NCBI RefSeq assembly: GCF_041261205.1
Contig: NZ_JBGCCH010000013.1
Coordinates: 168,998-232,997, forward strand
Direction: 5' to 3'
DNA length: 64,000 nucleotides
Source: Catenulispora sp. MAP5-51
GTDB taxonomy: Bacteria; Actinomycetota; Actinomycetes; Streptomycetales; Catenulisporaceae
The notes beneath the pieces were generated by a model, which was not told where the DNA came from, searched no databases, and saw only the letters and a list, made by a program, of their open reading frames with translations. This document shows positions 28,675 through 36,804 of this stretch, piece after piece. Numbering within the stretch: position 1 is the first letter of the stretch; every line of letters starts with the position of its first letter. A program made the translations under genes and the position numbers.

Positions 28675-28759
28675 GGCCCCGTAGCGCAGAGGCAGGCGCA
28701 CCGCTCAGATCCACTCAAGCGACGCGGGGAACGCCGGTTCGAATCCGGCCGGGGCCACC
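28675..28759 (+). ncRNA. tRNA-like RNA without a canonical anticodon arm
   Basis: The acceptor stem has 7 perfect pairs (28675-28681 with 28750-28756, GGCCCCG/CGGGGCC), then discriminator A and CC. T8-A9 is followed by a 4-bp D stem (28684-28687 with 28696-28699) and a GG-containing loop. The T arm is perfect: 5 bp (28733-28737 with 28745-28749) around TTCGAAT. The middle, 28700-28732, gives no 5-bp stem with a 7-nt loop. Best options are a 4-bp CGCT/AGCG stem with a 12-nt loop, or CCGC/GCGG around 19 nt. It begins 2 bp after the ATPase stop, so it is probably cut from that mRNA. A canonical tRNA is unlikely. Confidence 0.7.
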
Positions 28760-28955
28760 TAGACGATTGATTCCTGGGGGTACCGGCGGCGAAACGGTTG
28801 ATCAGCGGCGCCTGGCCGCCCCGGCCGACCACCCACAGCCAACCAGGATGAGGGAGGTCGTCCGTGACGCCCATGCTTGCTGCTGAACCGTTTCGCAAGA
28901 CTGCTTGTCAGGTACGGTGCTGCTTGCCGGAACCCCCAGGAATCAATCGTCTAGG
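28758..28955. repeat. 198-bp element bounded by 30-bp inverted repeats
   Basis: Left arm 28758-28787 and right arm 28926-28955 pair over 30 bp with a single mismatch. Both outer ends read CCTAGACGATTGATTCC. An inner 11-bp inverted repeat (GCGAAACGGTT, 28789-28799, with 28886-28896) is placed asymmetrically. The 138-bp centre has a GGCCG/CGGCC hairpin and no plausible gene. It begins within the last two bases of the tRNA-like RNA and ends 12 bp before the next ATG, overlapping no coding sequence. It could be a structured RNA domain or a MITE-like insertion. Confidence 0.85.
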
Positions 28956-28967
28956 GAAGGGGTCGGC

Positions 28968-30410
28968 ATGGGCCTGGACGAGTTGAGCCGTGCACTGGCG
29001 GACCTGAAGGGCCTGCCGATCGACGACCCGGCCCGGCTGCGCGCCGAACGCATCGCGGAGTCCTTCGTGCGCTACGGCCGGACCCGGCGCAAGAAGGAAC
29101 TGCGGGCCCGGCGCGAGGCCGCCGACCGCGCGGTGCTGGCGGCTTCGGCGACCGGGGCCGCGGGGCGGCGGGAGGATGCGGCGCTGGTGGCGCCGGGCGG
29201 CGGGGCGTCCGCGGGTGGACCGGCGGCGGCGATCGGGCAGGCGAACCAGCAGGCTGGCATGCCGGTGATGGCGCCGGGTGATGTCTCTGTGGCGAATGAC
29301 TTGGCGGCCCCGGCAAGCGATGCGGCGTCGGTCGGAACGTTATTGCGCCCGCGCCGCTGCTACGTCTGCAAGCAGCACTTCACCGAGGTCTCAGCCTTCT
29401 ACCACCAGCTCTGTCCTCCCTGCGCGGCCGAGAACCTGGCCTGGCGCTCGGCCCGCACCCCGCTGGACGGCCGACGCGCACTGGTCACCGGCGGCCGGGT
29501 GAAGATCGGGTTCCGGGTCGCGCTGATGCTGCTGCGGGACGGCGCCTCGGTGCGGGTGGTCACCCGCTTCCCGCATGACGCGATACGCCGCTTCCGGGAG
29601 GTCGAGGACAGCGCCAAGTGGCTCGACCGGCTGAGCGTCACCGGCCTCGATCTGCGCGACCCGCGCCAGGTCATCGAGCTCTGTGACGGTCTCCTGGCCG
29701 CCGGCGAGCCGCTGGACATCCTGATCAACAACGCCGCGCAGACGGTGCGGCGGCCGGAAGCCTCCTACGCGCCGCTGATCGCGGCCGACCGGGCCGCGGC
29801 GGCTGTTTTGCGAGGCGGGCTCCGGGAGCTGGCACCGATCACCGGCTATCACGGCGTCGGCGCCGAGGTGGTTCCGCAGGGCCTTGAGCTCGCCGTCGAC
29901 GAGAACGGCCTGCTCCCGGACCCCTCGCCGCACAACTCGTGGTCGGCCAGGCTCGGCGAGCTGGATCCGGTCGAGGTGCTGGAGGTGCACCTGGTCAACG
30001 CCGTCGCGCCCGCGCTGCTGGCCGACCGGCTGCTGCCGCTGATGGCCGCCTCGCCGTTCTCCCGGCGCTACATCGTGAACGTCACGGCCGTCGAGGGGCG
30101 GTTCGAGGTGCGCAACAAGACCGCGGGGCACCCGCACACCAACATGGCCAAGGCCGCGCTCAACATGCTGACCCGGACCAGCGCCGAGGCGCTGGCGCGG
30201 CGCGGGATCCACCTGAGCAGCGTGGACACCGGGTGGATCACCGACGAGAAGCCGATGCCGAGCAAGGCCCGGCACGCCGAGAGCGGCTTCCGGACTCCGC
30301 TGGACATCATCGACGGCGCGGCGCGGATCTATCACCCGATCGTCAGCGGCGAGGCGGGCGAGCCGTTGTCCGGCGTGTTCCTGAAGGACTACCGGGCGGT
30401 GGCCTGGTGA
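28968..30410 (+). CDS. zinc-ribbon plus SDR-fold oxidoreductase-like protein
   Basis: A 480-residue protein. Residues 1-50 are helical and basic (RYGRTRRKKELRARREA), then comes a flexible Ala/Gly segment. A zinc-binding CYVC...CPPC pair is near residues 128-149. From about residue 165 there is a short-chain dehydrogenase fold: RRALVTGGRVKIGFRVA (nucleotide loop), LDILINNAAQT, NVTAVEGRF, and HTNMAKAALNML, where the usual Y-x3-K is replaced by T/N..K. The missing catalytic Tyr suggests altered chemistry or a binding role. GGGAAGGGG lies 5 nt before the ATG. The stop overlaps the LRR gene (GTGA). Confidence 0.8.
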   Translation: MGLDELSRALADLKGLPIDDPARLRAERIAESFVRYGRTRRKKELRARREAADRAVLAASATGAAGRREDAALVAPGGGASAGGPAAAIGQANQQAGMPVMAPGDVSVANDLAAPASDAASVGTLLRPRRCYVCKQHFTEVSAFYHQLCPPCAAENLAWRSARTPLDGRRALVTGGRVKIGFRVALMLLRDGASVRVVTRFPHDAIRRFREVEDSAKWLDRLSVTGLDLRDPRQVIELCDGLLAAGEPLDILINNAAQTVRRPEASYAPLIAADRAAAAVLRGGLRELAPITGYHGVGAEVVPQGLELAVDENGLLPDPSPHNSWSARLGELDPVEVLEVHLVNAVAPALLADRLLPLMAASPFSRRYIVNVTAVEGRFEVRNKTAGHPHTNMAKAALNMLTRTSAEALARRGIHLSSVDTGWITDEKPMPSKARHAESGFRTPLDIIDGAARIYHPIVSGEAGEPLSGVFLKDYRAVAW

Positions 30411-31579
30411 GCGGGGTGAGCGGGATGAGCGGGTTCCAGGCGCGCCCCGCCGACGAGCTGGCGCCGGTGCTGGCGTGGCTGCGGCGCGGCGAGGCGGTGA
30501 GCGCCCGGACCGCCTTCCCGGCCGGGACCGCGCTGCCCGACGGCCGGCTGGACATGTGCAAGCAGGACCTGGGGCCGCTCGGCGCCGCCGCGGTCGCGAA
30601 CGCGCTGCCCGAGGGCGGCGGCCCGGTGAAGCATCTGCTGCTGGGCACCGACGGGCTCGGCGACGGCGGCGTGGCCGCGGTCGCCCCGAAGGCGGTCGCG
30701 TCCCGGGTCGAGACGCTCTACCTGGGCTGCAACACCATCGGCGGCGGCGGGGTCTGCGAGATCGCGAACCAGCTGATCGCCTCCCCCGGCGTGGTGAAGG
30801 CGCTGTGGCTCAAGCGCAATCCGATCGGCCCGGACGGCGTGCGCGCGGTCGCCGAGACGGTGCGCGCCGGCACCGTGCTGCGCACCATCGACCTGACCCA
30901 GACCGGCCTGGCCGCGCCGGACGTCGCCACGCTCGTCGACGCGATGATCGCGGCCGGCGGCGGAGCCCACGCGATCGAACGCCTCTACGTCAGCGGCAAC
31001 CGGCTCGGCGCCGACGGCGCGCAGGAGTTGGCCCGGCTGCTGGCCGCCGGCGCGGTCGCAGAGCTCTACGTCTCGGCCGCGCACCTCGGCGACGCCGGGG
31101 CCCAGACGCTGGCGGCGGCGTTGCGCGCCGCACCGCCCGCAGCGCTGCGCCGCGTCTCGGTGGCCAGCAACGGCATCGGTCCGGCGGCGCTCGCGGAACT
31201 GGTCGCGGCCGCTGCTGAAGCCGGCGTCGAGCTCTTCGACGCCGGACGGGTGAAGGCCGCCGCCGTCCTGGCCGCCGACGACAACCGGCTCGACGAGTCC
31301 GGCGCGGCGACGATCGCCGAAGCCCTCTCCGCCGCGCCGCACGGTCTCGCGTTCGTCAACCTGCGCTACACCGGCCTCGGCAGCCCCGGCGCGCTGAAGC
31401 TCCTGGCCGGCGCCCAGCGGGCTGCCACACCGACCCGCTACACGCTCGGCACCGGGATCGCCAAGCGGGTCAAGAAGGAGCTCACCGCGCTGGCCGCCCG
31501 CATCCCGGCATCAGTGTTCGACGTCGCGCCGGACGTCCGGGCGATCCGCAGCGTCTACCGGACCGCGCCGCCGGCCTGA
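30407..31579 (+). CDS. leucine-rich-repeat protein (ribonuclease-inhibitor type)
   Basis: A 390-residue cytoplasmic protein with about eight RI-type LRRs of 27-30 residues (VKHLLLGTDGLGDGGVAAV, VETLYLGCNTIGGGGVCEI, VKALWLKRNPIGPDGVRAV, IERLYVSGNRLGADGAQEL and so on). N-terminal and C-terminal helical caps flank the repeats. It is probably a protein- or ligand-binding scaffold. GTG 30407 overlaps the SDR stop. The gene ends within a 13-bp tandem array that includes its stop codon. With the SDR gene it forms the second half of the candidate RNA-associated system. Confidence 0.83.
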   Translation: MSGVSGMSGFQARPADELAPVLAWLRRGEAVSARTAFPAGTALPDGRLDMCKQDLGPLGAAAVANALPEGGGPVKHLLLGTDGLGDGGVAAVAPKAVASRVETLYLGCNTIGGGGVCEIANQLIASPGVVKALWLKRNPIGPDGVRAVAETVRAGTVLRTIDLTQTGLAAPDVATLVDAMIAAGGGAHAIERLYVSGNRLGADGAQELARLLAAGAVAELYVSAAHLGDAGAQTLAAALRAAPPAALRRVSVASNGIGPAALAELVAAAAEAGVELFDAGRVKAAAVLAADDNRLDESGAATIAEALSAAPHGLAFVNLRYTGLGSPGALKLLAGAQRAATPTRYTLGTGIAKRVKKELTALAARIPASVFDVAPDVRAIRSVYRTAPPA

Positions 31580-31652
31580 CCTTGCTGCCTGACTTCTGCT
31601 GCCTGACCCCGCTACCGGACCTCGCTGTCCGACCCGGCTGCTCGACCCCGCC
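31574..31652. repeat. 13-bp tandem repeat spanning the LRR gene stop codon
   Basis: Six units of 13 bp (one of 14), GCCTGACCTTGCT-like, at 31574, 31587, 31601, 31614, 31627 and 31640. The first unit contains the LRR gene stop TGA. Units become more divergent downstream. Confidence 0.75.
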
Positions 31653-31705
31653 GACGACGCCGTGACGGCGCGCACAGCCACGGCGGCCCGCGGCCACCCG
31701 CGGTC

Positions 31706-31711
31706 TATGCT
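31706..31711 (+). promoter_or_regulatory. -10 box of leaderless oxidoreductase gene
   Basis: TATGCT lies exactly 6 nt before the ATG at 31718; no ribosome site is visible between them. Confidence 0.5.
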
Positions 31712-31717
31712 CGGCCC

Positions 31718-32659
31718 ATGTTCGCAGTGAGCGCCGTGCGCATCGACTCCAAGGACCCCCTCTCCGGCCTCGAGCTCGGGGAACGCGCCGAGCCCGAGCC
31801 CCGCGCGGGCTGGACCACGGTCACGGTGAAGGCCGCGGCCCTGAACCACCACGACCTGTGGACCCTGCGCGGCGTGGGCATCACCGAGGACAAGCTGCCG
31901 ATGATCCTGGGCTGCGACGCCGCCGGGCTCGACGAGGACGGCAACGAGGTGATCATCCACTCGGTGATCGACGCGCGCGACGGCAAGCCGTCCATCCTCA
32001 CCGAGGCCTACGACGGCACCTTCGCGCAGAAGGTGCTGGTGCCCAAGGCCAACCTGGTCGCCAAGCCGGCCTCGCTGTCGTGGGAGCAGGCCGCGTGCCT
32101 GCCGACCGCCTGGCTCACCGCCTACCGCATGCTGTTCCGCAACTCCGGCCTGCGCCCCGGTGACACGGTCCTGATCCAGGGCGCCGGCGGCGGCGTGGCG
32201 ACCGCGGCGATCGTGCTGGCGCGGGCCGCCGGGTTCCGGGTCTGGACGACGTCGCGCAGCGAGGAGAAGCGCGCGCGGGCTGTGGAGCTCGGCGCGCACG
32301 CCGCCTTCGAGTCCGGCGCCCGCCTGCCCGAGCGCGTGGACGCGGTGATGGAGACGGTCGGCGCCGCGACCTGGGCGCACTCGGTGAAGTCGCTGCGCCC
32401 CGAGGGCACCATCGTCATCTCCGGCGCCACCTCCGGCGCGATGCCCCCGGCCGAGCTGACCCGCATCTTCTTCCTGCAGCTGCGCGTCGTCGGCTCGACC
32501 ATGGGCTCGCTGGACGAACTCAAGGCGCTGGCCCGGCTGTGCGACACCACGGACGTCCGGCCGGTCGTGGACTCGGTGCTGCCGCTGGACCAGGCCCGGA
32601 CCGGTTTCGAGCGGATGGAGCAGGGCGAGGCCTTCGGGAAGATCGTCTTCACGGTCTGA
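31718..32659 (+). CDS. zinc-binding-type/quinone oxidoreductase-like MDR enzyme
   Basis: A 313-residue medium-chain dehydrogenase/reductase. The catalytic half includes ALNHHDLWTLRG and ILGCDAAG. The NAD(P) half has the GAGGGVATAA loop and WTTSRSEEKRA. The catalytic zinc ligands of alcohol dehydrogenases (GHE) are absent, pointing to a quinone-oxidoreductase-type NADPH enzyme. The substrate is unknown. The gene is probably leaderless (TATGCT 6 nt before the ATG). It converges on the helicase gene. Confidence 0.88.
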   Translation: MFAVSAVRIDSKDPLSGLELGERAEPEPRAGWTTVTVKAAALNHHDLWTLRGVGITEDKLPMILGCDAAGLDEDGNEVIIHSVIDARDGKPSILTEAYDGTFAQKVLVPKANLVAKPASLSWEQAACLPTAWLTAYRMLFRNSGLRPGDTVLIQGAGGGVATAAIVLARAAGFRVWTTSRSEEKRARAVELGAHAAFESGARLPERVDAVMETVGAATWAHSVKSLRPEGTIVISGATSGAMPPAELTRIFFLQLRVVGSTMGSLDELKALARLCDTTDVRPVVDSVLPLDQARTGFERMEQGEAFGKIVFTV

Positions 32660-32689
32660 GAAGGCCCCGCCGCCGCGGCCGGGTGGGGA

Positions 32690-35158
32690 TCAGTCCTCGA
32701 CCTCGATGATCCCCAGCCGCTGCGTGGCCCGGGTCAGCGCGACGTAGAGATCGTTCTCGCCATGCCGGGCGGTGGCGATCGCCGCCGGGTCGACGACCAG
32801 CACGGTGTCGAACTCCAGCCCCTTCGCCTGGCGCACCGGCAGCACGACGGTGCGCCGCTCCAGATCCGGGTCGGAGCCGTACCCCGCCTCGGGCAGCCGC
32901 GCCGCCACCGCCGCCGCCACCTCGGCGAGGCGTTCGGCCGGCACCAGCACCGCCATGCGCCCGGTGTCGCCGGTGTCCCCGACCGCCGCGGACGCCCCGG
33001 ACGCCAGCGCGGAGTCCTCGGCCAGCGCCAGCTCGGCGACCTTCGCGGCCAGCCCGGAGGCCGGCACCGACACCCGCCAGGGCTCCTCGCCGCTGGAGCG
33101 CACCGAGCGCGGCGGCTTGAGCCCGGGATCGATGCGCTCCAGCACCTCGGCGGCCACGGCCATGATCTCCGAGGGGGTGCGGTAGTTCACCGTCAGCTCC
33201 GCCAGCCGCCAGCGGTCGCCGACGTGCGGGGCCAGCACCCCGCCCCAGGACGCCGCCCCGGCCGGGTCGCCGGTCTGCGCCACGTCGCCGACCAGCGTCA
33301 TCGAGCGGGCCGGGCAGCGCCGCATCAGCAGCCGCCAGGCCATCGGCGAGAGCTCCTGCGCCTCGTCCACGATCACGTGCCCGAAGGTCCAGGTCCGGTC
33401 GGCCATCGCGCGCTCGGCCACGCTGCGGCCGTCCACCTCCTCGAACCGCTCGGCCAGCATCTCGGCCGAGACCAGGTCCACGGCGGTGACGATCTCCTCG
33501 CGCGGGTCCTCCAGGTCGATCGAGCGCGAGCCCTCGGCTACTTCCAGGGCGCCCTGCGCGTAGGCGATCCGGGCCCGGCGCTCGGCCTCGGCGCGTGCCG
33601 CGGCCTCGGCGGTGTCGGAGTCGCCCAGCAGCTCCGCGGCCTCGTCCAGCAGCGGGATGTCGGCCGCCGACCAGCCGCCCGGGGTGCGGACCAGCAGGTC
33701 GATCTCAGCGTCCGTCAACAGCGGCGCTCCGCCGGCCGTGGTGCCGACCGAATTGCCGACCGTGCCGACCGAATTGCCGACCGACTTGCCGACCTCTTCC
33801 ACGGCCTCGCGCAGCAGCTCCGGCGTCGCGAACAGCTCCGCGAGCATGCGCTGCGGCGTCAGCTGCGGCCACAGCCAGTCCAGCGCCTCCTGCACACTCG
33901 GCTCGTCAGCCAGCGACGCCGCGATCTGGTCGCGGTCGGCCCGGCCCAGGAACACACCGTCGGCCATCTCCGCGGGGTCCTCGCCGAGCTCCTCGGCGAT
34001 CAGGTTCACCATCGCCAGCGTCTCCTGGCGGTGCGGGTCGTCGTTCAGCCGGTCCACGACCTGCCCGGCGAGGGTGTCGATGACGTACTCGGCGAACGCC
34101 TTGCGGCCCAGGTTCGGCAGCCGGCTGGTCTTGCGGCCGAGCTCGCGGGCGGCCTCGCAGGTCTGGCGGTCCAGCCGGTACTTCACGCCCTCGTAGACCA
34201 CTTCCAGCACGTCCTCGGGCACCCGCTGCCGGGCCCGCACCGCGCCGGCGACCAGGTCCGCCATCGCCGCCCGGCCCTTGATCTCGGCGACCTCCGGCGC
34301 GTCGGCGCGCGAGGCCCGCACCCCCGGGAACATCTCCCCGACCGTGGCCAGCACCGCGCTGGTCTCCCCCAGCGCCGGCAGCACGTGCGAGACGTAGCGC
34401 AGGAAGGTCGGGTTCGGCCCGACGATCAGCACACCGCGCTTGGCCAGCCGCTCGCGGTAGGTGTAGAGCAGGTAGGCCGCGCGGTGCAGCGCCACGGCGG
34501 TCTTGCCGGTGCCCGGCCCGCCCTGCACGACCAGGACCCCGCGCAGCTCCGACCGGATCGCGTGGTCCTGCTCGGCCTGGATGGTCTCCACCACGTCGCG
34601 CATCCGGCCGGTGCGGCCGGCGGTCAGCGCGGCCAGCAGCGCGCCCTCGCCGACCAGCCCGGAGGCGTCGCCCTCGGCCGCGATGTCCAGGTCCAGCACG
34701 TCGTCGTCGATCCCGACGACGGTCCGGAACCGGGTCCGGATGCTGCGCCGCCGCCGCACGCCCTGCGGGGCCGCGGAGGTCGCCACATAGAACGGCCGCG
34801 CCGCCGGCGCCCGCCAGTCCACCAGCAGGGGCTCGAAATCGCCGTCGTCGCCGAGGATGCCGATCCGGCCGACATAGCGGCGCTCGCCCTCGACCAGGTC
34901 CAGCCGGCCGAAGCAGAGCCCTTCCTCGGCCGCGTCCAGCTGCGCGATCCGCACCGACCCGGCGGTGGCCAGCGTGTCGCGCTCGGTGCGCGCCTGCTGG
35001 GTGCCGGTGCCGGCGAGCAACACGCCGGAGAGTTGGTCCTCGGTGTGGCCGCGCAGAGCGTCGAGACGCTTGTACAGGAAGTCCAGGTACCGCTGTTCGT
35101 GGAGGATTTCTTCCGTGCCCCTTGACAAAACGCCTCCCGATGCCTCAGACTCAAGCAC
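32690..35158 (-). CDS. HelR/HelD-type UvrD-like helicase (RNA polymerase recycling)
   Basis: An 822-residue superfamily 1 helicase-like ATPase. Walker A GGPGTGKTAVALHR is near residue 225. The C-terminal motifs include VIVDEAQELSPM, LVGDVAQTGD, VNYRTP and VLPVRQAKGLEFDTV. The N-terminal EILHEQRYLDFLYKRLD coiled coil matches the HelD/HelR secondary-channel arm. Actinobacterial members release RNA polymerase from stalled or rifamycin-bound complexes. A GNSVGTVGNSVGT repeat sits in the middle. GTG 35158 is the outer start; TTG 35128 has GGGAGG 4 nt upstream and is an alternative. A dyad ACCAG-TTTT-CTGGT lies directly upstream. Confidence 0.85.
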   Translation of the reverse strand: MLESEASGGVLSRGTEEILHEQRYLDFLYKRLDALRGHTEDQLSGVLLAGTGTQQARTERDTLATAGSVRIAQLDAAEEGLCFGRLDLVEGERRYVGRIGILGDDGDFEPLLVDWRAPAARPFYVATSAAPQGVRRRRSIRTRFRTVVGIDDDVLDLDIAAEGDASGLVGEGALLAALTAGRTGRMRDVVETIQAEQDHAIRSELRGVLVVQGGPGTGKTAVALHRAAYLLYTYRERLAKRGVLIVGPNPTFLRYVSHVLPALGETSAVLATVGEMFPGVRASRADAPEVAEIKGRAAMADLVAGAVRARQRVPEDVLEVVYEGVKYRLDRQTCEAARELGRKTSRLPNLGRKAFAEYVIDTLAGQVVDRLNDDPHRQETLAMVNLIAEELGEDPAEMADGVFLGRADRDQIAASLADEPSVQEALDWLWPQLTPQRMLAELFATPELLREAVEEVGKSVGNSVGTVGNSVGTTAGGAPLLTDAEIDLLVRTPGGWSAADIPLLDEAAELLGDSDTAEAAARAEAERRARIAYAQGALEVAEGSRSIDLEDPREEIVTAVDLVSAEMLAERFEEVDGRSVAERAMADRTWTFGHVIVDEAQELSPMAWRLLMRRCPARSMTLVGDVAQTGDPAGAASWGGVLAPHVGDRWRLAELTVNYRTPSEIMAVAAEVLERIDPGLKPPRSVRSSGEEPWRVSVPASGLAAKVAELALAEDSALASGASAAVGDTGDTGRMAVLVPAERLAEVAAAVAARLPEAGYGSDPDLERRTVVLPVRQAKGLEFDTVLVVDPAAIATARHGENDLYVALTRATQRLGIIEVED

Positions 35159-35286
35159 GTACCAGTTTTCTGGTTAAACAAGTGTGCCCGAAAACTCTAC
35201 GATAGCAGATGCCGTCGCAGAGCCTTCGGGCTCGTTTTGTTTCTCGTCTTGTTTCCAGGGCTTGCTCCTGCGCGGGGCTTGCCGGT

Positions 35287-36744
35287 TCAGCGGGCTGTGA
35301 CGAGTTCCTCCACCTCCGCCAGCGCTTCGGCCTCGGCCTCGCTGTGCACGTTGCGGGTCCGCAGCGCGATGACCGCCGCGCACGCCACCGCGATCGCGCA
35401 GGACGTCAGCGCCCAGGACAGCCCGGAGGTGAACGCCGCCAACGGTTGCGCGCCCTGCTTCAGCTCATGGTTCAGCCGCGCCGTGGAGACCGCCGCGAAG
35501 ACCGCGAGCCCCAGCGCGCCGCCGATCTGCTGCGAGGCGTTCAGCAGCGCCGCGGCCAGGCCCGCCTGGTGGTGCGGGACGCCGGCGTTGGCCGCCGTGG
35601 AGATCGCCACGAACAGCAGGCCGAGTCCGACCGCCATGATCACCATGCCCGGCAGCAGGCCGCTGACATAGGAGCCCTGCACCTTCAGCCGGGCCAGCAA
35701 GAAGATGCCGACCGAGGCGATCGCCGCCCCGGACACCACCACCGGCCGGGTGCCGACCTTGGCCACCACCTTCGGCGCCATCCCGGCCCCGATCCCGACG
35801 CCGATCGTGATCGGCAGGTAGGCCAGGCCCGTGCGGATCGGCGACCAGCCCTCGACGTTCTGCATGTACAGGGTCAGGAAGAAGAACATGGAGATGAAGC
35901 CGGCCACCCCGACCAGCTGCGTGACGTCCGCGGCGACCAGACCGCGGATCCGGAAGACCGACAGCGGCAGCAGCGGATCGCGGCTGAAGCGCTCGTTGAC
36001 GACGAACACCACCAGCAGCACCCCGGCCCCGGCCAGCTCCAGCACCGTCCGGCTGGAACCCCAGCCCTGGTCGGGCGCCTTCACCAGGCCGAACACCAGC
36101 AGCAGCATCCCGGCGGTGACCAGGAAGGCCCCGACCAGGTCCAGGCCCTTGAGCGAGACCCGCTTGCCGTCCGCCTCGAACATCCGGAACGCGCCGACGA
36201 GGATCACCACACAGAACGGCGGGTTCACGAACATCACCCAGCGCCAGCCGGGGCCGTCGGTGAGCAGTCCGCCGGCCAGCACGCCGACCGCGGAGGCCAG
36301 GCCCGCCACCGCGCCCCACGCGCCGAACGCCTTGGTGCGGTCCGCGCCCTCCTTGAAGGTGGTCGTGAGCAACGACAGCGCGGCGGGCATCATCAAGGCG
36401 GCGCCGACGCCCTGGACCAGCCGGGCGCCGACAAGCAGGCCGGCGCTGTCGGCGAAGCCTCCGGCCAGCGACGCCACTCCGAACACCACGGTCCCCGTGA
36501 CCAGCACGCGGCGCCGGCCGAACAGGTCGGCGGCACGCCCGCCGAGCAGCATGAACCCGCCGTAGGTGAGCAGGTAGCCGCTGGGCACCCACTGGAGCCC
36601 CTGGGTGCTGAAGTGCAGATCCTGGCGGATGGAGGGCAGCGCGACGTTCACGATCGAGGCGTCGACCAGATCCAGGAACGCGACACCGCACAAGAGCAGC
36701 AGAATGAGCTTGCCTCTGCCGGTTGATAGGAAGGATGCAGACAC
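35287..36744 (-). CDS. DHA2-family MFS drug exporter
   Basis: A 485-residue proton-driven exporter with about 14 membrane helices. Motif A is seen as GGRAADLFGRRRVL, and motif C-like glycines as LASAVGVLAGGLL in helix 5. The early DASIVNVALPSI is the D1 motif of the DHA2 (EmrB/QacA) group. The start is GTG 36744 with GGAGGGGGT upstream. It is divergent from a marR gene across a 60-bp operator region, which strongly suggests that MarR controls it. Confidence 0.93.
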   Translation of the reverse strand: MSASFLSTGRGKLILLLLCGVAFLDLVDASIVNVALPSIRQDLHFSTQGLQWVPSGYLLTYGGFMLLGGRAADLFGRRRVLVTGTVVFGVASLAGGFADSAGLLVGARLVQGVGAALMMPAALSLLTTTFKEGADRTKAFGAWGAVAGLASAVGVLAGGLLTDGPGWRWVMFVNPPFCVVILVGAFRMFEADGKRVSLKGLDLVGAFLVTAGMLLLVFGLVKAPDQGWGSSRTVLELAGAGVLLVVFVVNERFSRDPLLPLSVFRIRGLVAADVTQLVGVAGFISMFFFLTLYMQNVEGWSPIRTGLAYLPITIGVGIGAGMAPKVVAKVGTRPVVVSGAAIASVGIFLLARLKVQGSYVSGLLPGMVIMAVGLGLLFVAISTAANAGVPHHQAGLAAALLNASQQIGGALGLAVFAAVSTARLNHELKQGAQPLAAFTSGLSWALTSCAIAVACAAVIALRTRNVHSEAEAEALAEVEELVTAR

Positions 36745-36778
36745 GGGAGACCCCCTCCGGTACGCTTTTACTTTGAGT

Positions 36779-36793
36779 TTCGTACGTTACGAA
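36779..36793. promoter_or_regulatory. MarR operator
   Basis: TTCGTA-CGT-TACGAA, a perfect 6+3+6 dyad in the 60-bp gap between the divergent exporter and marR genes. Its position would let a MarR dimer block both promoters. Confidence 0.6.
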
Positions 36794-36804
36794 GAAGGTA
36801 TCAT

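Noticed and set aside
28675..28759. Calling it an ordinary tRNA with a definite anticodon
   Set aside because: No 5-bp stem with a 7-nt loop can be drawn in 28700-28732, so no anticodon can be assigned honestly.
28758..28955. Insertion sequence
   Set aside because: Only 198 bp, no transposase gene, and target duplications cannot be told from the palindromic ends; kept as an inverted-repeat element.
35159..35286. Rifamycin-associated element before the HelR-like gene
   Set aside because: GGGGCTTGCC-like words occur but the full symmetric element was not found at the right place.
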